51,234 nucleotides of DNA from CAZMCT01 sp964564785 (GCA_964564785.1 CAZMCT010000012.1:1-51234); one strand, 5' to 3'; positions 1 through 9,000 are shown, counted from the first letter of the stretch. Made by a program: numbers and translations. Notes: generated from the sequence alone by a model not told the origin.

Positions 1-317
1 CCGCCGCCCCGGGCGCCGGCCGCCTCGACTACTGGTCGATGGTGTTCGTGTTCATGCTCGCGACGTTCATCGGCATCGGTGTGATTCGTCGGGTGTCGCG
101 GCTGCTGCACACGCCGCTGATGTCGCTGACGAACGCGATCTCGGCCATCGCGGTCGTGGGAGCGATCATCGTCGCGGGCGGGGAGAACTACCCGACCGGG
201 ATCCGCATTCTCGGGGCGGTGGCCCTTTTCTGTTCAATGACGAACATCATCAGCGGGTTCCTCATCACGGACCGGATGCTGAAGATGTTCAAGACGCGGG
301 AAGGAGGGAAGGCGTAA
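1..317 (+). CDS. pntAB: NAD(P) transhydrogenase alpha subunit, membrane part (PntAB), 5' partial
   Basis: This is the C-terminal membrane portion of the alpha subunit of proton-translocating NAD(P)+ transhydrogenase, which couples hydride transfer from NADH to NADP+ to the proton gradient in the inner membrane. The frame is open from base 3, so the gene begins before the window. About 104 residues are visible, with three hydrophobic segments (around MVFVFMLATFIGIGVI, a central NAISAIAVVGAIIVAGG stretch and a third ending at FLITDRM) and a short basic tail. The small size suggests the three-gene pntAA-pntAB-pntB arrangement, with pntAA just upstream. Its TAA stop shares one base with the ATG of pntB (TAATG), so the two are probably translationally coupled. 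The family call is firm; the split-gene form is inferred. Confidence 0.85.
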   Translation, partial: AAPGAGRLDYWSMVFVFMLATFIGIGVIRRVSRLLHTPLMSLTNAISAIAVVGAIIVAGGENYPTGIRILGAVALFCSMTNIISGFLITDRMLKMFKTREGGKA

Positions 318-1723
318 TGGAACACCTCATCCAGATCGCGTACCTCCTCGCAACCGGGTTGTTCATTTTCTCTCTGCACTGGCTGAGCGACCCCAAGACC
401 GCACGCAAAGGTGTATACGCCGGCGTGGCGGCGATGCTCGTGGCCGTGCTGGCGACCTGGGCCGGGCCGGGGGTTGTGCGACATTGGTGGGTGATTCTGC
501 CGATCGCCGCCGCCGTTCTGCCGGGCGTCTGGCTGTCGCTGGTACCGCTGACCGCGGTTCCGCAGCGAACCGCGCTCTCGCACGCCTTCGGCGGCCTCGC
601 GGCGGGGCTCGTCGGAACCGCCAAGTACTTCTACTGGCTGCACCACGAGCAGGAGATGCTGACCGCATTCCGAATGCTCGCCATCATCGCCGAGATCATC
701 CTGGGCTACCTGACGTTCACCGGCAGCCTGATCGCGGCCGGCAAGCTCCAGGAGCTCAAGTGGGTCCCTCAGCGACCCTGGGTCTACAAGGGTCAGAACT
801 GGGTCAACGGCGGTGCGTTCGCGCTGGCGGTGCTCCTGGGGCTGATCCTGATCTTTCGGCCGGACCTGCCGGTGCTCTCGCCGGTCCTGTTCATCGTGGT
901 GATCGTGCTCGCGCTGAATTTCGGCTGGATGCTGGTCATGCCGATCGGCGGGGCCGACATGCCGACCGTCATCGCCATCCTCAACAGCTACGCCGGCCTG
1001 TCGGCGGTCGCCATGGGTTTCGTGCTCGACAACAAGCTGCTGATCACGGCCGGGGCCCTGGACGGCTCGAGCGGCCTGATCCTGTCGATCATCATGTGCA
1101 AGGCCATGAACCGCTCGTTCACCAACGTGCTGTTCGGGGCCTTCGGTCAGGTGCAGCAGAAGAAGGAAGGGGCCGAGCAGCAGGTCTACAAGGCCGAGTC
1201 GGTCGAGGGCGCCGCCCAGATCATGGAGCAGGCGAATCTCGTCGTCATCGTCCCCGGCTACGGCATGGCGGTCGCCCAAGCCCAGCACAAGGTCCGCGAG
1301 CTGTACGACCAGCTCAAGAAACGCGGCATCACCGTCAAGTTCGCGATCCATCCGGTCGCCGGACGAATGCCCGGGCACATGAACGTGCTGCTGGCCGAGG
1401 CGGAGATTCCCTACACCGACCTGGTCGAGATGGAGGAGATCAACCCCGATCTGCCCCAGTGCGACGTCTGCCTGGTGGTCGGGGCGAACGACGTGGTCAA
1501 CCCAGCCGCCCGCTACGACAAGACCAGCCCGATCTTCGGCATGCCGATTATCGACGCGGACAAGGCCCGCACGATCTTCGCGATCAAGCGCAGCAAGAAC
1601 CCGGGTTTCGCCGGCATCGACAACGAGCTGTATTTCTCGCCGAAAACCTGGATGCTGTTCGGCGACGCCAAGGCCGTCGTGGGCGATCTGGTCAAGCAGC
1701 TCACCGGCGGCGGGCTGCACTGA
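317..1723 (+). CDS. pntB: NAD(P) transhydrogenase beta subunit PntB
   Basis: Beta subunit of the proton-translocating transhydrogenase, 468 residues, the usual family length. The N-terminal ~270 residues are strongly hydrophobic (about eight to nine membrane segments) and include the conserved GGADMPTVIAILNSYAG stretch of the proton channel. The C-terminal domain III binds NADP(H): the fingerprint VPGYGMAVAQAQ, the HPVAGRMPGHMNVLLAEA segment and VGANDVVNPAA are all present. The ATG overlaps the upstream stop and has a strong ribosome site (AAGGAGGG at 301-308) inside the end of pntAB. Its role is NADPH supply at the cost of the proton gradient. I see nothing unusual in it. Confidence 0.95.
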   Translation: MEHLIQIAYLLATGLFIFSLHWLSDPKTARKGVYAGVAAMLVAVLATWAGPGVVRHWWVILPIAAAVLPGVWLSLVPLTAVPQRTALSHAFGGLAAGLVGTAKYFYWLHHEQEMLTAFRMLAIIAEIILGYLTFTGSLIAAGKLQELKWVPQRPWVYKGQNWVNGGAFALAVLLGLILIFRPDLPVLSPVLFIVVIVLALNFGWMLVMPIGGADMPTVIAILNSYAGLSAVAMGFVLDNKLLITAGALDGSSGLILSIIMCKAMNRSFTNVLFGAFGQVQQKKEGAEQQVYKAESVEGAAQIMEQANLVVIVPGYGMAVAQAQHKVRELYDQLKKRGITVKFAIHPVAGRMPGHMNVLLAEAEIPYTDLVEMEEINPDLPQCDVCLVVGANDVVNPAARYDKTSPIFGMPIIDADKARTIFAIKRSKNPGFAGIDNELYFSPKTWMLFGDAKAVVGDLVKQLTGGGLH

Positions 1724-1875
1724 CGGAGTCCCGAGCGGCACGGCCTGATCGTCGCAGACGTGGCGCGGTATTCCGGACGTTGGGAGCGTGCCACGTATTG
1801 CAGTCGGCCCCCCGCCCATCCGATGCGCGCAGGCGTGGCCCGCCTGGAGCCGGCGGCCCCTGCGCGGATCGTCGC

Positions 1876-2658
1876 ATGACCCTCGACCTCGAAGAACTCT
1901 TGGCCGGGTGGGACTGCCCGGTGGGCGAACTGCGGGCCCGCGTCATCGTCGGGCGCGACGGCCGCGAGCTCGTGCAGCTCCGCGTTGACCTCGGCGTCAT
2001 GCAGATGTTCTCGGACGGGCGTCCCGACGGCCAGTGCTACCGCGGCATGCCCTCGGCCCGCGCGTACATCGAGCATGAGTTGCGCCTGGACCACCGGCCG
2101 CAGCCGGACGACTTGGACGAGCTCGAACGCGAGCTGACGCAGACCAATTACCGGCGGATGGCGCTGTCGGCCGCGGCCGAGGCGGCGCTGCACGCGGCGA
2201 AATCCGAGGATGCGCGGCGCTACATTCTGGGCGCGCTGCGGGACGTGGACGAATGCCTGACGGATCTGCGGATCATGGCGAAGGCGGGGCGCCCCGCGAG
2301 CTGTCCGGCGACGCTGCGGACGACGCTGGTCTTCGACCAGGCCCGGCTCGCGGCGCAACTGCGGATCATCGAGGCCCGCTTCGAGGAGGCCGTCGAGCAG
2401 GCCGAGCGCGGCGCAGCGGCGCTCGAGGAGCTGCTCACCGAGCTGGGGCTGGACGAGGCCGAGCGCGCGGAAGACGCTGGTCTTTCGTACCTGCGCCGGT
2501 TGGCCCGACAGCTCCGGCGGGAATACGGCATCGCGGCCACGCTGCGCGAGCAGCTCGCGGACGCGGTGGCCCGCGAGGACTTCGAAAGCGCGGCGGAGCT
2601 ACGCGACGAGCTGGCCCGGCGGGAGTGCCGCGAGAAAGGTCCGCAGTCCGACGGATAG
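1876..2658 (+). CDS. UVR-motif (UvrB/UvrC motif) protein, function unknown
   Basis: A 260-residue acidic, largely helical protein. The N-terminus (LEELLAGWDCPVGELRARV) continues into a conserved-looking segment reading LRVDLGVMQMFSDGRPDG, which I associate with a planctomycete family annotated only by its C-terminal UVR motif. That motif is visible at the end (LREQLADAVAREDFESAAELRDEL), a helical hairpin used by UvrB, UvrC and McsA for protein contacts. There is no nuclease or helicase domain, so a direct repair role should not be assumed. The open frame extends far upstream over pntB, but the codon at 1876 is the first sensible start after that gene. Function is unknown; an adaptor or stress role is only a guess. 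Confidence 0.7.
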   Translation: MTLDLEELLAGWDCPVGELRARVIVGRDGRELVQLRVDLGVMQMFSDGRPDGQCYRGMPSARAYIEHELRLDHRPQPDDLDELERELTQTNYRRMALSAAAEAALHAAKSEDARRYILGALRDVDECLTDLRIMAKAGRPASCPATLRTTLVFDQARLAAQLRIIEARFEEAVEQAERGAAALEELLTELGLDEAERAEDAGLSYLRRLARQLRREYGIAATLREQLADAVAREDFESAAELRDELARRECREKGPQSDG

Positions 2659-2787
2659 AGCGGGCCGCGGTTCCCCACCGCACGGCGCCCCGTTCGAGGT
2701 CGATTCGCGCCGCGGGCGGCGCGTGCTACACTTCCTCTCCCCGGCGCGGGATCGAGTCCGCGGGATGAGTTGCAAAGGAATAGCACG

Positions 2788-4065
2788 ATGAACTCCCCCT
2801 GCCGCCACAGCCGCCGCCGTTGCATACGTCCGGACCGCAATCTCCCGGCCATCTGCCTCGTCGCGCTCGGTGCGTGTCTGTGTGGTTGTGAACCTCCGCC
2901 GCCGGCTTCGCAGCCCGCGCCCGTTCCCGGCCCCCTGGCACGCCCCGCTGCCACGAGGCCGGCCGCTCAGCCCGCGCCGAGCGTGCCGGCCGTGCGTCCC
3001 ATGCACGTCACGGCCCCCGCCGAGCGGCCGATGGTCGAGCCGGTCGCGACCGGCCCGAGCCTCGGCACCGATTCGGACGAGGTGGCGGCGATCGTGGGCG
3101 ACGTTGTGATCCCTGAGAGCGAAGTACAGCGGATCCTGAAACAGCGCGTACGGATTCCGGCGAACCTGCCTGACAACCCGCAGGTGCAACTGCAAATCCG
3201 CGTCGCCCGCAGTCAAATCCTCGAAAACATGATCGACGCCCAACTGCTCGACGCGGAGGTCGAGCGGGCGGGCGTCACGCTGAGTGAAGAGGAGCTCGAT
3301 CGGATGATCGCCGACGAGTTCGCCGCGTACCTCGCGTCCAGCGGAGCGTCACGCGACGAGCTCGAGGCGATCCTGCTGGTCGAACGCGGCCAGAACATCG
3401 ACGCGTTTCTCGCCCAGCGCCGCGCCGACCCCCAAGCCCTGCGCGCCTTCCGCCACCGCCGCTGGGTCGAGCAGCAGCAACCGGCTGTAAAGGAGGTGAC
3501 CGACGACGAGGTCCGCGAGCACTACCAGGTCAACGCCGACAAGATCTTCGCGCGACCGCAGCGCGTCCGCGCCCGCCAGATCTTCATCTCCACGCGCGGC
3601 CTCGATGCCGCCGGCGCAAAGGAAGCCCGGACCCGGGCCGAGCGGATTCTGGCGGAGGCCCGCCAGCCGGGCGCGGATTTCGCAGCCCTCGCCCGGCAAC
3701 ATTCCGACGACCCCTTGTCCAAAGCGATCGGCGGTGAGCTGGGCTACCTGGCGCGCGGGCTCCCGCGCGTCGACCCGGCCGTGATCGACGCGGCGCTCGC
3801 GCTGCCGGTCGGCCAGGTCAGCGACCTGATCGAGACCGACAAGGGCTTTCACATCCTCATGGTCACGGTACGCGCGGACGCGGAAACGATTCCGTTCGAG
3901 ACCGTCGCGCCCGGCCTCCGTCATTTCCTCGTGCAGCAGAAAACCCAGGCCGAACTCAAACGCCTTGCCGCCGAGTTGCGGCAGCGGACTCCGGTTCGGT
4001 ACCCGCCGGGCAAGGAACCGGTCCAGCCCCGGATGCCTTCCGAGGTCGCGCCGACCGAACCCTGA
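2788..4065 (+). CDS. Parvulin-type peptidyl-prolyl isomerase, lipoprotein (PpiC/SurA-like)
   Basis: A 425-residue exported foldase. The N-terminus has a basic stretch, a hydrophobic core and the lipobox LCGC (Cys34), so it is probably a lipoprotein. A Pro/Ala-rich linker follows, then a SurA-N-like helical region (residues ~95-240) and one parvulin domain at ~260-370, with ARQHSDDPLSKAIGGELGYL and the closing ALPVGQVSDLIETDKGFHILMV. It should catalyse prolyl cis-trans isomerisation and help fold envelope proteins. The ATG at 2788 is preferred over a TTG at 2770 because AAAGGA (2774-2779) sits at proper spacing before it. The next gene starts three bases after this stop, suggesting co-transcription. 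Confidence 0.85.
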   Translation: MNSPCRHSRRRCIRPDRNLPAICLVALGACLCGCEPPPPASQPAPVPGPLARPAATRPAAQPAPSVPAVRPMHVTAPAERPMVEPVATGPSLGTDSDEVAAIVGDVVIPESEVQRILKQRVRIPANLPDNPQVQLQIRVARSQILENMIDAQLLDAEVERAGVTLSEEELDRMIADEFAAYLASSGASRDELEAILLVERGQNIDAFLAQRRADPQALRAFRHRRWVEQQQPAVKEVTDDEVREHYQVNADKIFARPQRVRARQIFISTRGLDAAGAKEARTRAERILAEARQPGADFAALARQHSDDPLSKAIGGELGYLARGLPRVDPAVIDAALALPVGQVSDLIETDKGFHILMVTVRADAETIPFETVAPGLRHFLVQQKTQAELKRLAAELRQRTPVRYPPGKEPVQPRMPSEVAPTEP

Positions 4066-4068
4066 TCC

Positions 4069-5385
4069 ATGCCCGCGACCGTGATGCCCTCGACCACCGA
4101 CCCGCACTTGCGCTCGTTTGTCCCTGTTGCGGCCGGGTCGCATTTTCCGATCCAGAATCTGCCGTATGGCGTCTTTCGGCCGCAACCGCACGCCGCGCCG
4201 CGCGTGGGCGTGGCGATCGGCGAAGCGGTGCTGGACCTGGCGCTGCTCGAGCGGCGCGGCCTGCTGGCTCACCCTGCGTTACCGAGTGTGCCTTTGTTCG
4301 ACCGGCCGGTGCTGAACGATTTCCTGCGGCTCGGCCCGCCGGCCTGGGCGGCCGTGCGCGAGCGCGTCTCGCGTCTTCTACGGGTAGACGAACCGGTGCT
4401 GCGGGATGACGCCGATCTGCGCGATGCGGCGCTGCACCCGCAGGCGGCCGTGCAACTCGAGCTGCCCTGCGCGATTGGCGATTACACCGACTTCTACGCG
4501 TCGCGGGTGCACGCCGAGAATGTCGCGCGCGTTTTCCGAGGCCCCGCGGCCACGCTGCCGCCGAACTGGCTTCACCTGCCGATCGCCTATCACGGCCGCT
4601 CGAGCTCCATCGTCGTGAGCGGCACGGAGATCCGCCGGCCTCGCGGCCAGTTCCGTCGGGAGGGGACCGAGAGCCCGGTTTTCGCCCCGACCCGCGAGCT
4701 GGACTTCGAGCTCGAGGTCGGGCTGATCGTCGGTCCCGGCAATCCGCTTGGCGAGCCGCTGAGCGTGGCCGAGGCCGACGGACACATCTTCGGTTTCGTG
4801 CTCGTGAACGACTGGAGCGCCCGGGACATTCAACAGTGGGAGTACGTGCCGCTGGGCCCGTTCCTGGGCAAGAACTTCGCCACCACGATTTCGCCCTGGG
4901 TCGTGCCGGCCGCGGCGCTGGCGCCTTTCCGTCGGTCGCTCGCGAAGCAGGATCCGCCACCACCCGCATATTTGCGGCCGAGCGGCCCGGACCCGCAGGG
5001 CTATGACATCCGTCTGGAAGTCGCGCTCCAGCCCGCGGGTGCGAACGAGTCCATGGTGATCAGCCGCACCAACTTCGGCGAGCTGTATTGGTCGCCCGAG
5101 CAATTGGTGGCACACCACACGGCGAACGGCTGCAACCTGCGCCCCGGCGACCTGCTCGCCAGCGGGACCATCAGCGGTCGCGGCCCCGGCGCGCAGGGTT
5201 GCCTGCTCGAGCTCACGGAGCGCGGCCGCCGGCCCCTGCGACTGCCGGGCGGGCAGGAACGCACCTTCCTTCAGGACGGGGATTCGGTCGTACTCACCGG
5301 CTGGTGTGACGGGCCGGGCTACCGCGTGGGCTTCGGCGAATGTCGCGGGACGATCGTCGCGGCGCACGACGTCAGGGCCGGCTGA
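4069..5385 (+). CDS. fahA: Fumarylacetoacetase
   Basis: Cleaves fumarylacetoacetate to fumarate and acetoacetate, the last step of tyrosine/homogentisate breakdown, in the cytoplasm. The 438-residue length fits the full FAH form rather than the short FAH-domain hydrolases. The N-terminal SH3-like part is recognisable (HFPIQNLPYGVF). Active-site landmarks known from the mouse enzyme are present: the Asp in DYTDFYASRVHA and the His just after it, the metal-binding pair in ELDFELEVGL, and the Asp in VNDWSARDIQQWEYVPLGPF. No homogentisate dioxygenase or maleylacetoacetate isomerase gene lies nearby, so the pathway genes must be elsewhere. Its end overlaps the convergent glycosyltransferase gene by 14 bases. 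An in-frame ATG at 4084 is an alternative start. Confidence 0.92.
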   Translation: MPATVMPSTTDPHLRSFVPVAAGSHFPIQNLPYGVFRPQPHAAPRVGVAIGEAVLDLALLERRGLLAHPALPSVPLFDRPVLNDFLRLGPPAWAAVRERVSRLLRVDEPVLRDDADLRDAALHPQAAVQLELPCAIGDYTDFYASRVHAENVARVFRGPAATLPPNWLHLPIAYHGRSSSIVVSGTEIRRPRGQFRREGTESPVFAPTRELDFELEVGLIVGPGNPLGEPLSVAEADGHIFGFVLVNDWSARDIQQWEYVPLGPFLGKNFATTISPWVVPAAALAPFRRSLAKQDPPPPAYLRPSGPDPQGYDIRLEVALQPAGANESMVISRTNFGELYWSPEQLVAHHTANGCNLRPGDLLASGTISGRGPGAQGCLLELTERGRRPLRLPGGQERTFLQDGDSVVLTGWCDGPGYRVGFGECRGTIVAAHDVRAG

Positions 5386-7354
5386 GGCGCTCCACCTCTT
5401 CCCGCGTCAGGCGATGCAAGAACAGCGAATAGCCGACCCGCTCGTCGGGCGGCCGGTGTCGCAAGCGGTTCAGGAGCAGCCGCAGCCGCAGGTCAGCAAT
5501 CTCTCGCAGCGCTTGCACCTGCCGGGGGTCAAGCGCATCGGGATCGGCCCCGCAGAGCGCCGCGGCGACGCTTCGTTCCCGGTCCCGCAAGCCGGCCAGC
5601 CGGTCGGGTGTCCAGAACTCGTCGCGGACGGTCGGGTCATAGACGCCGAGGAACTGGGTGACGCTGGCGACATACGTTCCCGCCCCCAGCTCGGCCGGCG
5701 GCCCGAAGGGCAAATAGCTCGGCAGAGCGGTGCATTCGAGGTAGCTCGGGCAGGGCAGCGCGCTGCCGAAGTAAGCCAGCTTGATCTCCTCGTTCGGGTG
5801 CTCCCGCGCGTACTTCGCCAGCCGCAGGAGGTCCTGCCCCCAGTCAATGTTGCTATCGGCCAGGTAGAGGTGGCCGCGGGCCGGACCGCCGATCAGCTCG
5901 TTGAAGTACGCCAGGTAGTTCGGGTAAATGCTCAGGTTGGCCCCCGCCAGCCAGAGCAGGCACGCGCCGACCAGCACACGGCCCGCCCAGCGGCGCAGCC
6001 AGGCGGCCGCCGCGCCCGCGAGCACGAACAGCAGCGGATAGACCGGGAGCAGATGCCGGTGCCCGATATTGAGGTGCCCGAATACGACGTAGACGGCATA
6101 GACGGCGATGAACGTGATGACGCCAGCCAGTAGAACGGGATCGGCCGCCCGTGCGCGGCGCAGAACCAGTGCGGCCAGTCCTGCAACGATCAGCAACAGC
6201 GTTCCGATGGGTGTCTTTATCGCCAGCGCGATCGGGAAATACGACGGCCAGCCCGTCAGCGAGTACTCGCCCATGAGGTACGCCGAGCGCTGGCTACTGC
6301 TGTTGTAGGTTTGCGCCAACCCCAGGAGATAGGCCTCGGGCAGCAGGTTCCTTGCGCTGGCCAGCCGCAGGAACGCCGGCACGAGCCCCGGTCGGGGAGC
6401 GTTGTCGATTTGGATCGCCCGGACCCAGTCCAGCGCGAGTCGTTGCAGCGTCACGTCCTGGGCGGATTCGCACTCGCCGCGCCCGGAATTGAGTATCGAG
6501 AAACGAAAGCCGTAAGTTGCCCAGATTCCGAACCACGTCGCCACCCCCAGCGCCGTAAGCAAACCGACCGCTGCGGCCGCCCGCCGACCACGCGTGCGCG
6601 GGGCGCCACCGCCCTCACCCGCGCCCCCGCGTCGCTCCGCCCGACCCCCCGCACGCTCCCCCTCCGGTAACGGCCGGTCGCCCGCGCGGTTGCCGGCGAC
6701 GTACCACCCGCACATCACGAGTACCGCCGGCAGGATGAGCGGCCACGACAACTTGGTCACGCTCGCCGCCGCCAGACTGGCCGCGGCCGCCAGCAGCCGG
6801 AGCGCGGTCGGGCGGCGCAGCACGGCCGCCAGGCTCAGCAGCGTCAAGCAGGTCAGGAGCGTGATCGGGAGGTCGGTCGTCACAAGCCGGCCATGCGCGA
6901 GCAGTGTCGGGCTGAAGGCCGCCAGCGTCAGGGCCAGCAGACCGGCGGTGCGGCCGAAGAGCCTGCGCGCGAGCGCATACGTCGCGACGTTTGTGGCCAG
7001 CAGCAGCACGACGATCATGATCCGGGCGGGGACGATCAGCACCTGGGGGTCATTCATCGTGAATAGCCAGCCGCGTCCGACGGCAAAGACGTTTGCCTCG
7101 CGCCAGGGCTCGCCCGTCAGCGGCGGCCAGCGGTGGTTGACGAACAGGTGGACGGGCAGCGCGGCCCACAGTTTGGCGAGCGGGGGATGATCCGGCGCGA
7201 GGCGATAGTCGCCGGTCCGGATGTAGCTCATGCCCGCGGTCAGGTGGCTCGTCTCGTCCCACGTCACGCTGTCGGTGCGCAGCGACGTGACGGCGAGAAC
7301 GCCGGTGGTCAGCAGCAGGGCGACGGCAGCAGCCAAGTGAAGAAGGCGTGACAT
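5372..7354 (-). CDS. GT39/ArnT-like integral membrane glycosyltransferase
   Basis: A 660-residue polytopic membrane protein. The N-terminus shows the GT-C pattern: a first membrane helix followed by an acidic loop SVTWDETSHLTAG and a DHPPLAK motif, as in PMT_2/ArnT-type enzymes that use lipid-linked sugars. About ten further hydrophobic segments follow, then a soluble C-terminal part with DSNIDWGQDLLRLAKY, common in planctomycete members. Acceptor and sugar are unknown. Residues ~222-258 are an odd Arg/Gly/Glu-rich loop that looks like an in-frame repeat insertion (see findings). The gene lies 30 bases after the B12/GTPase fusion gene on the same strand, so the two may be co-transcribed. Confidence 0.8.
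   Translation of the reverse strand: MSRLLHLAAAVALLLTTGVLAVTSLRTDSVTWDETSHLTAGMSYIRTGDYRLAPDHPPLAKLWAALPVHLFVNHRWPPLTGEPWREANVFAVGRGWLFTMNDPQVLIVPARIMIVVLLLATNVATYALARRLFGRTAGLLALTLAAFSPTLLAHGRLVTTDLPITLLTCLTLLSLAAVLRRPTALRLLAAAASLAAASVTKLSWPLILPAVLVMCGWYVAGNRAGDRPLPEGERAGGRAERRGGAGEGGGAPRTRGRRAAAAVGLLTALGVATWFGIWATYGFRFSILNSGRGECESAQDVTLQRLALDWVRAIQIDNAPRPGLVPAFLRLASARNLLPEAYLLGLAQTYNSSSQRSAYLMGEYSLTGWPSYFPIALAIKTPIGTLLLIVAGLAALVLRRARAADPVLLAGVITFIAVYAVYVVFGHLNIGHRHLLPVYPLLFVLAGAAAAWLRRWAGRVLVGACLLWLAGANLSIYPNYLAYFNELIGGPARGHLYLADSNIDWGQDLLRLAKYAREHPNEEIKLAYFGSALPCPSYLECTALPSYLPFGPPAELGAGTYVASVTQFLGVYDPTVRDEFWTPDRLAGLRDRERSVAAALCGADPDALDPRQVQALREIADLRLRLLLNRLRHRPPDERVGYSLFLHRLTREEVERLSRP
6580..6691. 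repeat. Intergenic-type GC-rich repeat inserted in frame in the GT39-like gene
   Basis: On the plus strand this segment reads as a run of C-rich blocks (CCCTCACCCGCGCCCCC, then CTCCCCCTCCGG) like the dispersed spacer repeats of many high-GC bacteria. It encodes the low-complexity Arg/Gly/Glu loop (residues ~222-258) of the glycosyltransferase without breaking its frame. The repeat nature is inferred from composition; no second copy is present in the window. Confidence 0.35.
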
Positions 7355-7384
7355 CGGCAGGCGGTCATTCTAGCGTCCGACCGC

Positions 7385-8491
7385 TCACGCCAGCTTCTGC
7401 TGAATCCATTCGCAGAGCGGCTCGAACCCCTCGCCGCGCAGGGCGCTGACCGGCCATACCGGGCGCTCGGCCGCCAGAGCCTCCCGGAGCTGTCGCACGG
7501 TGTCGTCGGCCCCCGCCAGATCGGTCTTGTTCACCACGTAGCCGGTCGCAATCTCGAACACCCCGGCCTTCGCGAACTGGATCGCGTCCCCGCCCCCGGG
7601 CATGACCAGCAGCAACACTTCGTCGGTCAGCTTGCGAATCTCCGTGTCGTTCTGGCCGGCGCCGACCGTTTCAATCAGCACGATCTCGTACCCCGCCCCG
7701 GCCAGCAGCGCGGCGATTTCGTCAATGTGGGGCGCCAACCCGCCGGCCTGCCCTTCCGACGCCAGGCTCCGCACGAACAGCCCGCTGTCGGGCTCCGCAC
7801 CCATGATCCGCAGGCGGTCACCCAGCACCGAACCCCCAGTCAGCGGGCTCGTCGGGTCCACCGCGACCACCGCCACGCGATGCTCGCGCTGCCGCAGACC
7901 ACGCGCCAGGCGGCCGATAAACGTGCTCTTGCCCACCCCCGGCGCGCCTGTGATTCCGATCGTCACCGCGCGACGCGCGGGTGCCGGGATGGGGCCGACG
8001 CGGTCCGGCCGCCCCTGCGTCAAATACGTGATGGCCCGGGCCAGGCCCGGACCGGTGCGCAAATCGGGCCGGTCGCCGCGTTCGCGCCGCGTGCGGTATT
8101 CGTCGGCCAGCCGGCGGATGGACTCGACGATGCTCTGGGTGGGCGTACCGGGGTTGAAGATGCCGTCGATCCGGGCCCACCGCAGCGGCTCGTGATCCTC
8201 TTCCGGGATGATGCCCCCCACCACCAGCGGCAGGTCAGGCAACCCGGCCTCGTCGCACAGCCGGCGGACCTCGGGCATGATCGTCATGTGGGCGGCCGAG
8301 AGCAGACTGACGCCCAGCACGTCGACGTCTTCCTGCATCGCGGCGTGCACCGTCGCCGGCGGCGTCTGCCACAGGCCGGTGTAGATCACTTCCATGCCGG
8401 CGTCCCGCAGGTTGCGGACGATGAGCTTTGCGCCGCGATCGTGGCCGTCGAGGCCGATCTTGGCGATGAGGACACGCACGGGGCGAGTCAT
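7385..8491 (-). CDS. Cobalamin-binding domain fused to MeaB/ArgK-type GTPase
   Basis: A 368-residue two-domain protein. Residues 1-130 form a B12-binding Rossmann domain like the small domain of methylmalonyl-CoA mutase: the DxHxxG signature is DGHDRG (His17 would ligate cobalt), followed by VLGVSLLSAAH and LVVGGIIPEED. Residues ~173-368 are a MeaB-family G domain: Walker A GAPGVGKST (~181-189), VAVDPTSPLTGGSVLGDR, the invariant ETVGAGQND, and NKTD for guanine. MeaB loads and protects B12-dependent acyl-CoA mutases. The G domain is short and lacks the usual C-terminal dimerisation arm. The order B12-G matches the start of IcmF, but no mutase domain or mutase gene is present here. Likely partner: a separate acyl-CoA mutase large subunit. 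Confidence 0.88.
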   Translation of the reverse strand: MTRPVRVLIAKIGLDGHDRGAKLIVRNLRDAGMEVIYTGLWQTPPATVHAAMQEDVDVLGVSLLSAAHMTIMPEVRRLCDEAGLPDLPLVVGGIIPEEDHEPLRWARIDGIFNPGTPTQSIVESIRRLADEYRTRRERGDRPDLRTGPGLARAITYLTQGRPDRVGPIPAPARRAVTIGITGAPGVGKSTFIGRLARGLRQREHRVAVVAVDPTSPLTGGSVLGDRLRIMGAEPDSGLFVRSLASEGQAGGLAPHIDEIAALLAGAGYEIVLIETVGAGQNDTEIRKLTDEVLLLVMPGGGDAIQFAKAGVFEIATGYVVNKTDLAGADDTVRQLREALAAERPVWPVSALRGEGFEPLCEWIQQKLA

Positions 8492-8605
8492 AAGGGCTCC
8501 GGGTCAGGACCGGGGGCCGACCGCCACGGGGCCGCCGGCGTTCAGGGCCCAGGCCGGCGGCCGGGCCGCTTCCGCCCGCGCCGCGCGCGAAGCGGATGAA
8601 AGGCT

Positions 8606-8633
8606 ACTTTAGCGGTCACGCACCGGATGACAA
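8606..8633 (-). promoter_or_regulatory. Candidate sigma-70-type promoter for the B12/MeaB fusion gene
   Basis: On the minus strand TTGTCA (8633-8628) and TAAAGT (8611-8606) are separated by 16 bases, giving 5/6 and 4/6 matches to the -35 and -10 consensus. The predicted start lies about 107 bases before the ATG. Motif match only. Confidence 0.3.
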
Positions 8634-8936
8634 GCGCCGGCCGTTGCATGTAACGCCGCCTTCACCGGCGGGTGCATGCCGGCCGGTGCCAGCGCTGGTG
8701 AATCGGGGTTTGGCGTCGCACTCGCCGCTCGACCGTGCGGCGGAGTGCCGCGCGGCCGCAGCAAACCGCCGCGCCGGCAGGGACTTCGCCGCGCCCGGAA
8801 GGAAGCGACCGCGGAGAGTGAATCGGGCGGGCAACGACGCAAGCGCAGGCACAACGGGCCGGAATGGGGACTGCGCCGGCACGCGGCCCCCGCGGCATGG
8901 GGGCCGTCGCACGATGCGCGCCCGGCTCGATCCAAC

Positions 8937-8964
8937 TTGCGGCGGTGAGCGGAGCCTCGATAAT
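8937..8964 (+). promoter_or_regulatory. Candidate promoter of tRNA-Ser
   Basis: TTGCGG (8937-8942), a 16-base spacer and GATAAT (8959-8964, 5/6 match) lie about 36 bases before the mature tRNA 5' end, a usual distance. The -35 match is weak. Confidence 0.35.
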
Positions 8965-9000
8965 GACGCACCCGGCCGGTGTCCGCCTGGACCGGTCGTG

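Larger units (their letters stand above)
8492..9000. other. Non-coding stretch before tRNA-Ser
   Basis: I see no convincing gene here; open frames lack recognisable protein features. It carries the candidate promoter for the fusion gene, an imperfect inverted repeat (TTCACC at 8661-8666 with GGTGAA at 8697-8702) and the candidate promoter of the tRNA. Confidence 0.5.

Noticed and set aside
188..1819. Long minus-strand open frame of 543 codons over pntAB-pntB
   Set aside because: It is the antisense shadow of a clearly conserved transhydrogenase operon; the peptide is rich in His/Arg/Asp with no fold-like pattern.
484..1875. Upstream extension of the UVR-motif gene over pntB
   Set aside because: The extension lies in another frame of pntB and is Arg/Gly-rich; the real start is at 1876.
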